Shown here: positions 20,841 through 32,604 of the stretch, in pieces | How positions within the stretch are numbered: the first letter of the stretch is position 1 | How the letters are laid out: every line of letters begins with the position of its first letter | Source of the DNA: Lactuca virosa | Lineage: Eukaryota; Streptophyta; Magnoliopsida; Asterales; Asteraceae | Assembly: GCA_928212115.1 (NCBI GenBank) | Contig: CAKMRJ010005745.1 | Location: 76,416,309 to 76,480,308, forward strand | Length of the DNA stretch: 64,000 nt | Reading direction: 5' to 3' | The notes under the pieces: model-generated | The model's input: only the letters and a program-made list of their open reading frames with translations | What the model was told of the DNA's origin: nothing | Database searches by the model: none | Program-made: the position numbers and the translations under genes

Positions 20841-22572
20841 GTTAGTGTTACTGGCTCTGCCAGTTATTCTGTTGTGATTGGTCAGTCTGAGATCAGATGT
20901 GAAAGAGTATGGGGCCAGTGGGCCATGATGAACGAATTTTAGTGGAGCATCCCTTGAAAGGGAAATCGAGTTAGCTCCGAGGAATGGTTGGTGAGATGCT
21001 AGTTGGAGTCGCAAGACTCAGGGATGAGTAGGGATGGTACGTTAGGGAGAATACGGTCTGGGCTGAGCGACCGGCCAATAGTGGAAATGTCATTTTCTAT
21101 GACCTGAGCGGTGCTATTTCTGTTCCAGTGGGAAGCAGGAGAGGTATTGAGATATTCGGTTTCCGAGGTTGGGGATGAGCCCTGTGGGGTGGCTTTGGTT
21201 ACGATCTTTCATCGGAGTATCTGGGGCAGTATGTCTGCCGCGAGGTAAGGATATAGCAGGAGCAGGTTGTCAGCGGGAACTGAGACGGTCAAGGACCAGG
21301 ATACACCCTATTTGAGCCAAGTAGGGCATGTGTTAGCTGTAGCAACGGACGGTCAAAAGGAGTATATCGGAGCGGTGGCTCTTAGTGTCTATGATGGGTA
21401 TCGAGTATAGAAATGAGGTCTCTGCTCTTATGATAATTCACGTGATGGGACGTCAGTTGAGGAGTCGAGGATGAGGAGTATGTTAGTTCATTATTTTCAG
21501 ACAGAGAGTCAGGGTTACTACTGGACAGTTGAGATGTCCGGTAGTGGGATGGTGCGAGATTCTGAATGACTAGAGGCGGTCATGATGAGAAGTTTCTGAG
21601 GATTCCATCTGAGATTCGGGGTATTTGGAGTTGTTTGATCTCCATCGGGGAGATCATCGAGCATAGTGTATCACCTTCCAAGAGTAGGTGCGATGTTACT
21701 GGTAAAAACAGTCTGTGGGATAGATTGTTGGTGAACCAATTGGTGATGGTTCGAACCCTGAGTGGGGGAGAACCGGGTACTTTTTGAGGAGATAAGAGGT
21801 TTGTTCAAGATTGGTTAGAGAACTGGATATAGAGACATGCGGTGCGGATTCCCGAGACCAGGGTTATCGGTGGTCTAGGTGAGTTGCAGAGGGAGTTAAT
21901 GCATGTTGTCCGCGTTCTAGAAAGGATGAGTGTCTGCACGGCAGGTGGCTGTTGGTCAGAGACCTTGTGGCAGATAAGAATTTTTCGAGGTGGTTGGTTC
22001 ATAGGGATACTTCGGTAGTTGGGAGATTTTGGTTCAATGAATGGACTATTCTATGTTCTTTGGAAAGGGTAAGAGATGACCAGGCAGCCAATTTCCGGGA
22101 CGGCATGAATAATCTCGCTTGGTTTTGAGCAATAGAGGAAAGAGTTTCGGAGGGTCATTTTCGTGTTATGAGCCGTTGGCGATTTCTCCATGTTTCAGTT
22201 TGGGAGATGGAGTATTCCAAGGTATCCGAGTTTAATGTTATAAGTTTCGAATTATTTCGAGACTTGAGTTATGAGATGTCGAGTGGTGTATAAGTGTCTA
22301 TGGTCCCGGTGGGGGCCCTTCAGCTAATTGACACCAAACGGGATTATCTGAGAATGTGAATAGCAGCGAGAAAAAGAAGTTTTGTCACGGCGGTGGTCGT
22401 CCGAAGTAGTGATGCATAGTCGGGATGGGTGTGTGTACCTATCTACGCTTGGCCGCGGAGCATGAGTGAGTGAACGCAGGATGGCGTTGACTTGAGGATG
22501 AGATCGTGGAGTGGTAAGAGAAAACACGGTAAGACTATAGAGAGCTGTAGCATCCATGAGTTAGTGCGAGAG

Positions 22573-22915
22573 AGTGCGGTGATACTGCGGGAAGCCGCAG
22601 TAATTGCCAGTCAGCGATAGGGTGTTGTGATACTGCGGGGAGCCGTAGAACTCACTATTAAGTGAGAGGTTGCGGTGATGCTACGGGGAGCCGTAGTACT
22701 CACTATTCAGTGAGAGGTTGCGGTGATGCTACGGGGAGCCGTAGTACTCACTATTCAGTGAGAGGTTGCGGTGATGCTACGGGGAGACGTAGTACTCACT
22801 ATTCAATGAGGGGTTGTGGTGATGCTGCGGGGAGCTGTAGTACTCACTGTTCAGTGAGAGGTCGTTGTGATACTGCGGGGAGCCGTGGTACCCACTAGTC
22901 AGCAAGAGAATGTTG
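22573..22915. repeat. 48-bp double-hairpin tandem array in LARD-a
   Basis: Each 48-bp unit can form two perfect 6-bp hairpins: CTACGG, loop GGAG, CCGTAG; and CTCACT, loop ATTC, AGTGAG. The first unit has CTGCGG with CCGCAG, a compensated change that keeps the stem. Because 48 is a multiple of 3, a 78-codon frame stays open across it. A related array on the minus strand is at about 50175-50470. Confidence 0.85.
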
Positions 22916-24112
22916 TGACGAAGTGCTCTCTAATCAGAGCGTGGCGCAAAAGAGTTTTGGGGCTTGGGTAGCCCTAATATTTGATTTTGTGGGAGCCTGG
23001 TGGTCGAACCAGGGGCGAGACTGGGGTCTCCATATTTGTTGGGAGTCGTTATATTCTGAAATTGAGTAATGGTTGTCGCAACCAAGGGAAGTGGATAAGT
23101 GCGAAACGCATGAGTTGCGGGTCATGAGTCATGAGTTGAGTGGTTCGTTGGGACGAGTGGTTCCAATTCTGTGCCGGATCAAGCTCTTGAGTTGAGTTCG
23201 ATTCTAGTGGTGTATTGAGTAGACGGAATGAGATTCCAGATTCAGAGATGCACTTCATTTGGAAGGGGGTATTGTTCCATCTGGTGTCTTAGACCGGAGT
23301 GGGTCGATTCGTTGGTATGAGAAAACCGCAAAACACATGGAACTAATGAGTAGTAGACGGCAGAAGTCGAGAGCGAGTCGAATTCCGTACTCGCTTGAGG
23401 TGAAGCGAACTTCGTGACTCGTGTGTCACACAGAGCCGAGATAGTTGCATTGATAAGGAAGTCAGTGAGGCGTGTTAGTACACGCAATGGGTAACCTTTG
23501 GAGGTTCAATTGCTGGGTCGGGAGATAACCTGGCGCTCAGTCTTGAAAGGGATATTGAGAAGGGAGCTGAGGTTTATGCTTGTCAGATGTCGGAGGACGC
23601 TTCTGAACAAGCATGGTCATTGTACGTGTCGGAGGACAGGGTGTTGAGGTTTCGTTGTTCAGAGGGGTTGTGATTACAGTACAGTGGATGAGTCCCTGGT
23701 GTGATGTGATCCTTCCATTCCTTGGTATATGATCTGGATTGTTTATCATGTCTGGGACGAGTGATCGGTAGCCAGTTTTGGGCATGGACTTGTTTTATCG
23801 GTCCCCACTAGAGAATCAGAGGGGCAGTGAGCTATCGGGGTTTGTTATTCGAGGAGCGTATAACGTGGTGACATCTGGAGAGGGCGGTCTGGCTGTGTGT
23901 CAAGCTACTAGAGTTCCAGATTCTGGAGAGTCAGAAGGGGTAGCGTAGTGGCAGATGGGTCTGTCCTTTTCTAGGGAGGAGTTCCTGTTTGGATTCAGGT
24001 GTCCAGAGAGGAAGATAGTTGTGTGGTATGAGACCCTTTCGTTGGTGCTGTTTGGTTATTGGATTAGATCTATATGTTGTGGAGGAGCGATTTCGAGGGC
24101 GAAATCTAATTC

Positions 24113-24126
24113 AAGTGGGGGAGAAT
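24113..24126 (+). other. Polypurine tract of LARD-a
   Basis: AAGTGGGGGAGAAT directly precedes the 3' LTR start at 24127. Confidence 0.8.
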
Positions 24127-24724
24127 TGTAACATCCGGATTTTCAGGGATATTATCGTGTAATTTGATCTTGTGATTAAAGAAGAGACTCGACGAGTTGA
24201 GGGTCCAACTCGCCGAGTCGGGCCGGGTTTTTCCCATGGACTTAATGAGTGGACTCGACGAGTCCGAGGAGGGACTCGCCGAGTAGGCGCTGATTAGAGA
24301 AACCCTAATTTCCGGGGTTTGGGACCTATTTAAAGGCACTGATAGCCTCATTTGCGGCCACCCTTTCCCTGGAAGCAAACCCTAAAGGTCATTTGAGCTA
24401 GAAAGTGAGAGAGAAGCTATCTTGGGATTTTTAGTGCATCATTTGAGAAGAAGAGAAGGAGATCAAGCAAGGATCAAGAGGGGGAAAGTTGGATCCAGTG
24501 ATAGATCGTCCAGAGCTTCTGAGGAAGGTAAAAGTCTACACCTTTCTCATTATTTTGGTTAGATCTCATGTGTTTGGAGTTCTAGGGCTTTTACCACCTT
24601 TGGTTTGGGACTTTGAGTAAAATGGATTAGCTAGAAGCCTAGTCCTCAGATCTGGATCTTGTGAGGTCCCTAGAGTCCAAAGGTCCCAACTTTATTCATC
24701 CAAATGAGGGTTGTTGTGCTTAAC
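24127..24724 (+). repeat. 3' LTR of LARD-a, left part
   Basis: It matches 18028-18625 of the 5' LTR with a few substitutions. It is cut after GCTTAAC by the copia element at 24725. Palindrome cluster A is retained at 24187-24284. Confidence 0.93.
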
Positions 24725-25504
24725 TGATGGGTTTGAGCCATAAGAACTTTCCTATGTGCACATGCAAACCCTAATTGCTTGGATCTAGGTTTCTCTAATT
24801 GAACATGCATTGAATCCAAGACTTGCAACACTAGATCTAATGTAATATATTGAATCTAATCATATGAAATCAGATCTGAAAGAATACCTTGAATTACTTG
24901 CTTGATACTTCTTCTTCTTGGAGCTTAGAGTCACAATTGTCACTCCTCTAATGGCTTACAAACACAAAATAGCAAGAAGATGATCTTGAGAGAGAGGGAG
25001 GAGGGATAGAAATCGGCCCTAGGGTTCCTTGGCTTGCAAGAGTGTCCATTTCTCCATCCCAAGGGTCCTATTTATACTATGAGCTATTAGGGTTTCTCCT
25101 TTAACCCTAATTGAATGACTTAGGCCCTAAGCAATCCAAGATCCTTCTAGATACAAGGCTTGGACGAAATTAAGGTTCCCAAGCCCCTAAATTTCGTTCA
25201 CCCTAATATCCATAAGGATACATAGCCCAAAATACAACTATCACACATTTGACAGTTTATGCCCCTTTATTCAATTAACCTCTTTAAGTCACCAAATTAA
25301 TTCTCAATTAATATATGACTTATATTAATCAAATAATATTATTATTTCCTCAATATATTATTCTCATAATATATTAATAATATTTCTACTCTCTTAACAA
25401 ATCATCCTGTCAAGTTGCTATGGTGAAGGCAACCCAAAAGGACCATGCATAACCGGGTCAAGTATTTACCAAATATAGTTACAGCCTTAGACACTAATCC
25501 AACA
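24725..25504 (-). repeat. 3' LTR of the nested copia element
   Basis: It is 780 bp, reading TGATGGGTTTGAG to CTAATCCAACA on the plus strand. The polypurine tract GTGGGAGAC in element sense adjoins it at 25505-25513. Confidence 0.95.
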
Positions 25505-26371
25505 GTCTCCCACTTGGATAAGTCTAGTAACTATATATGCAAATATAATCCGATTAGCAATCGTAGCTCTCAAAGACGCTGTCAACTCTGATCTTATCAG
25601 TATCCTGTCCTTTAGATAAGGGATCGTATAATCCTCTGTTCTAGATATCGTGCGGACATTTACATGGAACATGGTCATACTTATTGTCCTGCAATTTGTT
25701 TCTCGATCTCATATTCATTTGACATAGAACTTAATCGAACACATCAATTTAGTTCTGACCGGGCCCGACACATAAGTCAAATCAAATCATCGAGGGGCCC
25801 TGATACCGCTTTTACCCTCTTAGGATAAAAGGAACAGATAAACTTCGACTTATATGCATTTATTATCCACTAATCAAATTACACACAACAATACGTTTTA
25901 TAACATCAAGTTACTGATGCGTTTGCGCATTATCAATGCACAACCAATTAGCAAACAATAAACCATATATCTAGGTTTTAAGACTATATGATATTACCAT
26001 CTTGTGATCACTCGTGATAAATTCCATGAAGTGATTCCAACAAGTGCGGGTTTATTCCAATGCTCAAATCACGTTCATAAGCACTCATGAACGTTGCAGC
26101 AAACCTTTGCAATGTCTAATACGCTTTAGACAATCTACACACCAATTCATGACAGTCTTCATTCATACCTACTTCCAACATATGAACGACTGTGGACTAT
26201 TCGAATAATTCGATTATTATCAAATAATTAATTACTCAGGAAGTCAAAACATGCAAAATGAAACAATAGTTAAACAATTAACATAAGACAGTAGCTTTAC
26301 TTATAAATAATACTCCTTTATTTAATCATCAAATGTCAACTACATTTATCTATTACACGTTTCCAAACTAT
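25505..26371 (-). other. 3' untranslated region and polypurine tract of the nested copia element
   Basis: About 870 bp lie between the pol stop and the 3' LTR. There is no coding similarity. Confidence 0.7.
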
Positions 26372-29300
26372 CTAATCTAAACTAATATCGTCCTTTAGCC
26401 CAATGCTCCTAGCGTGCTGCAAATGCTTAACCCTGCTAATTCCCTTCGTAAGCGGATCTGCTGGGTTATCCTCTGACGATACCCTCTTTACCACGAGGTG
26501 TCCTTCTTCTACTCGATGTCTAATAAAATGATATTTTCTGTCGATATGTCGAGATCTACCATGATCCCTCAGTTCCTTGGTCAAGGCAACCGCTCCTTCA
26601 TTATCACAGAAAATTTCCATAGGCTCCTTTATGGTAGGCACAACTCCAAGATCACCAATGAAGTTCTTCAACCACATAGCCTCCTTTAACGCTTCGCTCG
26701 CTGCAATGTACTCTGATTCGCACGTTGAATCAGCTACTGTTTCTTGCTTGGAACTTTTCCAAGTCACCGCTCCCCCATTAAGGGTAAAGACCCAGCCCGA
26801 ATGCGAACGGTAGTTGTCCCTGTCGGTCTGAAAACTGGCATCACTATACCCTCGCACCTTTAAGTCATCACTCCCTCCAAGGACTAAAAACCATTCCTTG
26901 GTCCTCCGAAGGTACTTAAGTATATTCTTGACCGCAATCCAATGAGCTCTGCCCGGGTTCCCTTGATATCTACTGACCATGCTCAAAGCAAAGGCCACAT
27001 CAGGGCGAGTACAAGTCATAGCGTACATGATTGAGCCAACTGCGGAAGCATAGGGTATTCGGCTCATCTCAGCTATCTCGGCTTCTGTACTCGGGCTTTG
27101 AGTCTTACTCAATTTGGCATTACTCTGTATCGGTAGTTCTCCCTTTTTCGAGTTTTCCATACTAAAACGTTTTAGTACCTTATCCTAGTAAGTATTCTGA
27201 CTAAGTCCTATTAGTCTCTTACTTCGTTCTCACACTATCCTTATTCCTAAAATATAGGAAGCCTCTCCGAGGTCCTTCATAGCGAAACACTTCCCGAGCC
27301 AGGACTTAACCTCCTGCAGAGTCGGGACGTTGTTTCCTATGAGCAGTATGTCATCGACATACAAAACGAGAAAGCTAACTATACTCCCACTGGCCTTGAT
27401 ATATACACATGATTCATCTTCACTTCGTACAAATCCAAACTCTTTGACTTTCTCATTGAAGCAAAGATTCCATCTGCGAGATGCTTGCTTAAGCCCATAA
27501 ATGGACTTCTCAAGCTTACACACTCTATTGGGATGCTTTGGATCGACAAAACCCTCTGGCTGAGCCATGTAAACATCCTCAGCCAACTTCCCATTAAGGA
27601 AAAGCGGTTTTTACATCCATTTGCCATATTTCATAGTCATGAAATGCAGCAATGGCTAGCATCACCCTAATAGACTTTATCTTCGCAACTGGTGAGAAGG
27701 TTTCGTCGTAGTCAACTCCAGGAGTCTGAGTGAAACCCTTCGCAACCAATCGCGCCTTATAAGTGTGCACGTTCCCATCCACGCCGGTCTTCTTCTTGAA
27801 GATCCACTTGCACCCGACCGTCTTACGACCTGGTACATTGTCAACCAAATTCCAAACTTGGTTGTCATACATGGACTGAATCTCGCTGTCCATCGCCTCT
27901 TTCCATTTTACAGACTCTGGGCCTGCCATGGCTTCCTTATAGCTATTAGGTTCATCTAGATTTATTAGTGTACCATCACTAATATACGTGTCCCCTTCGG
28001 TAGTAATATGAAAACCATAAAACTGGGGATGAACTCTAACTCTTTCGGAACGTCTAAGAGGTAAGGACTCGTCAATTGGTTCAACCGGAGTTTCCTCCTC
28101 GGGTTGAGCGCCAGTGTTAGAGGTTCCTTCATCGCTAGATTCTTGAATCTCTTCAAGATCGACTTGCCTCCCACTGTCTCCTTGGCTTATGAGTTCTCGC
28201 TCTCGGAAAACCCCTCTCCTCGCAACGAAGACAACATTGTCACTCGGCCTATAGAAGAGATATCCAAAGGATTTCTGTGGGTAGCCGATGAATATACATC
28301 GCTCACTACGAGGTTCGAGCTTGTCGTGAGTTTCTCGTCTTACGAAAACTTCACAGCCCCAAACCTTGATATGTGCCAATGAGGGAGCTTTCCCTGTCCA
28401 CATCTCGTGAGGTGTTTTGGCAACCTTCTTTGTGGGTACTAAATTAAGGTTATGGGCGGCAGTATCTAAGGCATACCCCCAGAATGAGATAGGTAGTGAA
28501 GCACGACTCATCATGGAACGAACCATGTCTAGCAAGGTTCGATTACGCCTCTCAGCTACACCATTCAATTGTGGTGTCCTAGGTGGCGTCAATTGTGAAA
28601 CTATTCCACATTCCTTGAGGTAGTCGTGGAATTCAAGACTTAGGTACTCTCCACCTCGATCAGATCGAAGCATCTTGATTTTCCTGCCCAATTGATTCTC
28701 CACTTCTTGTTTAAACTCTTTGAACTTTTCAAAGGTTTTTGACTTGTGCTTGATTAAGTAGATATATCCATATCTGCTATAATCATCTGTGAAAGTCACA
28801 TAGAAGCGATTTGCATCCCTTGTGGTGGATCTAAAGGGTCCACATACATCTGTATGTATGAGATCCAATAAACCCTCACCCCTATGTATGAGATCCAATA
28901 AACGTGTCACCCCTCGCACAAGTGCCAGTGAAGGGTGACTTGGTCATCTTTCCAAGTAAACAAGATTCGCACGTGTCACTTCCCTAAGGTGAACGACTCC
29001 AACACTCCATCCTTTTGGAGTTGGGCTATGCGCTTCTTGTTGACATGTCCAAGACGACAATGCCACAAGGATGCTTTATCCATACCATTGGAAGAATCCA
29101 TACACAACACATCATTTCCTAGGTTATCTACAACCATAACAGTTTCATAAATTCCATTACAAGGCATTGCTTCAAATATAAAACACCATTTAGATAAGCA
29201 TAAATCGAACCATTCTCATTATTAAACGAATATCTAAATCCTTGTCTAAATAAACCATGAAAAGAAATGATGTTTCTTGCCATATCTGGCGAGTAGCAAC

Positions 29301-30423
29301 AATTATTTAATTCTAAATTCAAACCATTCCTAAGCTCTAAAGAATACACTCCAATCTTGGTGACAGGCGACGTTCTTCTGTTTCCCATGATCAGATTTAT
29401 TCTTCCAAGCTCCACATCCCTATTTCTTCCTAGTCCCTGCAAATCAGAACAAATGTGGTAACCACACCCTGTATCAAGAACCCAAGAAATAGCATGAGAT
29501 GAATCATTAGATTTAATTGTGTAAATACCTGCAAAAGATGGCTTGATCTTCCCATCCTTGATGGCTTGCAGATATTCCGGGCAGCTTCTCTTCCAATGCC
29601 CTATTTTGTGGCAATGGTGGCACTCTGCCTCCTTTGGGTTTGGGTTGGGCTTAGCAGGATCAACCTTGGTCCCACTAGAGGAGGAACCATTTTGGGACTT
29701 TCCTTTGTGGTGGTTCTTTGAAAAAGCCTTCCTCTTCTTGCCCCTTCCCTGTCCAATAGCCAAAACAGGAGCAACGGGTGGATTGGGAGTTGGTGCAACA
29801 GACTTGTCCTTGAGGTTGCTCTCAGCAGTCCTCAGGAGCCCTTGGAGTTTGCTTAGGGTGACCTCTTCCTTGTTCATGTGGTAGGTCATCCTAAATTGGT
29901 TGTAGCATGAGGGCAAGGAGTGAAGAACAATGTCGATAGCCAAATCTTCCCCAAAGTTGACATTCAACTTGCGAAGACGATCAACATACCTTTGCATCTT
30001 TTGCAAGTGCACAGTAAGAGACTCTCCACTTCCCATTTTAGCAGTAATCATATTCGTTATGATTTCATAGCGCTCTTGCCTCGCGCTTTGGTGATACCTC
30101 TCCATCAAGTCTAGATGCATCTCATAAGGATACATGTCCTCATAGGACTTTTGGAATTCTGAGTTCATTGTGGCTATCATGATGCAATGGACCTTCGTTG
30201 CATCACGCTCATGGTTCTCAAAGACAGCCATTTCTTCAGGAGTAGCAGTTTTTGGATTGATCTTTTCGAGCTTCTCATCGAGAACATACTCTTTGTCCTC
30301 GTAACGCGCGATTGTGCGAATGTATCTTATCCATTCGCTAAAGTTCGTTCCATCGAATGTCACTTTTTGACAAAGGCTCATTAGAGGAAATGAGCTAGCA
30401 GCTGTGTTGTTTGCGTTAGACAT
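26372..30423 (-). pseudogene. copia gag-pol of the nested element, multiply broken
   Basis: Gag starts at the ATG at 30423. It has a C-X2-C-X4-H-X4-C knuckle (C268, C271, H276, C281) followed by a protease with DTG at 317-319. A 1-nt loss near 29168 shifts into the WHCRLGH segment of integrase, and a second shift near 28975 follows. The integrase core (28919-27594) keeps D, D and E in DD35E spacing but has a local duplication of LLDLIH near 28860-28910. An extra T near 27600 breaks the frame at the start of the reverse transcriptase palm. The part with YVDD (27586-27230) is followed by two in-frame stops (TGA, TAG) before RNase H (27160-26372, with DAS, SEY and CDNE). The breaks are spread over all domains. 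Confidence 0.93.
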
Positions 30424-31818
30424 CTACAAATAGAAAGAACAAAGTTTGATTAGATTAAGTCCCTAATTAACACCCAAAATGAAAAATTAGGGCTAGGACC
30501 CAACAACGTTATTTACACATTAGAAAAGGGATGCCGTAATCCAATATGCAAATAATTTGGAGGTAAGTGAATGACGATTCACTAATTCTTCACCATGAAA
30601 AACATAAGCTTTAAGTTTTAAATGTATTGAGAATTCCTAGATTTCATTGAGATTCATTGAACCTTTCAATGACATGTTTAAATCTCGATATGCCCCTCTC
30701 GTTTGTGACTGGGATGCCGAGGATCACAAAGTGGGTGTGAATAACCATGCAAATGTACAAGGTGCCCCCACTGTTACAGTTACCTATTCAATGTGCTGGT
30801 TAACCACACACGCTCCATTGAACTATAACAAACAATGAGTCACCCTTTGCCACCTTTGCTTAGAACCCAATTAATGTGCCGGTTAACCACACGCGCTCCA
30901 TTAATGTCTTAGCAAGGGTACAAAGTGTAATTTCATGGGATTGCATCAATTCACTTTTCCTAAAGTAACTAAGATTGGGAATTTTATAAAACATGTTTAG
31001 TTACTTTATATAGATTCATTATACTTATTAATGAGAGGAGGTTTGCCCTATCCTACCCGTTCGGCTAACGACCCTCCACCAGTCAAGCAAGCGGTGGGTG
31101 TGAATGTACACCCATTAAGCGCCATTTTATAGGCAGCAACCTTATATCCACCTTATAGACTGGCTTCGTGAATGAGGCCTACTAACGGTAAGACTAGCAT
31201 TTTAAATTATACATATATATATATTAAGGTTGTAATAATATAATAGTATAGGGTTGAATTTTAAACTTGTAAAATTCTAGGGATTTGAAATTTAAATTAT
31301 TCAAATTAAACATTTAATCACAAAATATAAATTTCAAAACTTGAGGACAAGTTTTGAACTTTTCAAAACATAAGGATCAAATAGCAAATAATATAAATCA
31401 ACAAATTAGATTATCTCAATTTGATCTTACTTAACATTACTTGCATGACAATTTACCAATTCAATTCAAATAATCAATCAAAATCATATAAGGAAATTAT
31501 TATTCAACTAATTGGCAATTATCTTTTATTTTGGTCAAGAATATACTCATATATATGATTCAAATCGGATTTTAATGACCCAAAACAGTTAAGGCAAGTA
31601 TCCTCAAGAAATTACAGCAAGAAATCCCGAAACTACCTCACTCTGACGCTTGAACTCGCCGAGTTCCTCTATGGACTCGCCGAGTTGGAGCTACTCGCCG
31701 AGTCCACAGTGGAACTCGCCGAGTACAGCATTCAGAATCACAAAAATCGAATTTTGTAAGCAACAAGCAATCAACCAATGCATCAATTCAATAGAAATCA
31801 ATCAAAGCTCTGATACCA
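30424..31818 (-). other. Long untranslated leader and primer-binding site of the nested copia element
   Basis: About 1.4 kb separate gag from the 5' LTR. GTGGTATCAGAGC in element sense adjoins the LTR (about 31807-31819). No conserved frame was seen. The LTR-proximal end carries the ACTCGCCGAGT cluster described separately. Confidence 0.8.
31654..31724. promoter_or_regulatory. ACTCGCCGAGT cluster in the copia leader
   Basis: Four exact copies of ACTCGCCGAGT start at 31654, 31675, 31693 and 31714, spacing 21, 18 and 21 bp. This is the palindrome and the pair spacing of the gypsy LTR clusters, inside an otherwise unrelated copia element and about 85 bp from its primer-binding site. Confidence 0.85.
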
Positions 31819-31819
31819 C

Positions 31820-32599
31820 TGATGGGTTTGAGCCATAAGAACTTTCCTATGTGCACATGCAAACCCTAATTGCTTGGATCTAGGTTTCTCTAATTGAACA
31901 TGCATTGAATCCAAGACTTGCAACACTAGATCTAATGTAATATATTGAATCTAATCATATGAAATCAGATCTGAAAGAATACCTTGAATTACTTGCTTGA
32001 TACTTCTTCTTCTTGGAGCTTAGAGTCACAATTGTCACTCTTCTAATGGCTTACAAACACCAAATAGCAAGAAGATGATCTTGAGAGAGAGGGAGGAGGG
32101 ATAGAAATCGGCCCTAGGGTTCCTTGGCTTGCAAGAGTGTCCATTTCTCCATCCCAAGGGTCCTATTTATACTATGAGCTATTAGGGTTTCTCCTTTAAC
32201 CCTAATTGAATGACTTAGGCCCTAAGCAATCCAAGATCCTTCTAGATACAAGGCTTGGACGAAATTAAGGTTCCCAAGCCCCTAAATTTCGTTCACCCTA
32301 ATATCCATAAGGATACATAGCCCAAAATACAACTATCACACATTTGACAGTTTATGCCCCTTTATTCAATTAACCTCTTTAAGTCACCAAATTAATTCTC
32401 AATTAATATATGACTTATATTAATCAAATAATATTATTATTTCCTCAATATATTATTCTCATAATATATTAATAATATTTCTACTCTCTTAACAAATCAT
32501 CCTGTCAAGTTGCTATGGTGAAGGCAACCCAAAAGGACCATGCATAACCGGGTCAAGTATTTACCAAATATAGTTATAGCCTTAGACACTAATCCAACA
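31820..32599 (-). repeat. 5' LTR of the nested copia element
   Basis: 780 bp, about three substitutions from 24725-25504. TTAAC follows at 32600. Confidence 0.95.
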
Positions 32600-32604
32600 T
32601 TAAC

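Larger units (their letters stand above)
19704..24112 (+). mobile_element. Non-coding internal domain of LARD-a
   Basis: About 4.4 kb with no gag, protease, reverse transcriptase, RNase H or integrase signature in any frame; the longest frames are under 100 codons and are not shared with known proteins. It contains two hairpin tandem arrays (20637-20840 and 22573-22915). The minus-strand element at 47174-55304 has a related internal region with both arrays, so the non-coding sequence is a family trait and not the result of one deletion. Confidence 0.8.
24725..32599 (-). mobile_element. Young Ty1/copia element nested in LARD-a, minus strand
   Basis: Two 780-bp LTRs differ at only about three positions (near 24938, 24968 and 25482 of the left copy). 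The target duplication TTAAC is perfect (24720-24724 and 32600-32604). The primer-binding site and polypurine tract are in place. The gag-pol region nevertheless has several frameshifts and stops, so the copy cannot make its own proteins. The contrast between near-identical LTRs and a badly broken pol suggests it was mobilised in trans when already defective. Confidence 0.95.

Noticed and set aside
22662..22898. 78-codon repeat protein (VRGCGDATGSRSTHYS units), also open in LARD-b
   Set aside because: The openness follows from a 48-bp unit that is a multiple of 3. The conserved property is the pair of hairpins, and no plausible start context or extension exists.
22573..22915. CRISPR-like array
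   Set aside because: Units are contiguous tandem repeats with no unique spacers, and the sequence is plant nuclear DNA.
19688..24126. Hidden gag or pol in LARD-a in another frame
   Set aside because: No zinc knuckle, D-S/T-G, YVDD or YIDD, or H-C integrase motif was found in any frame listing, and LARD-b agrees.
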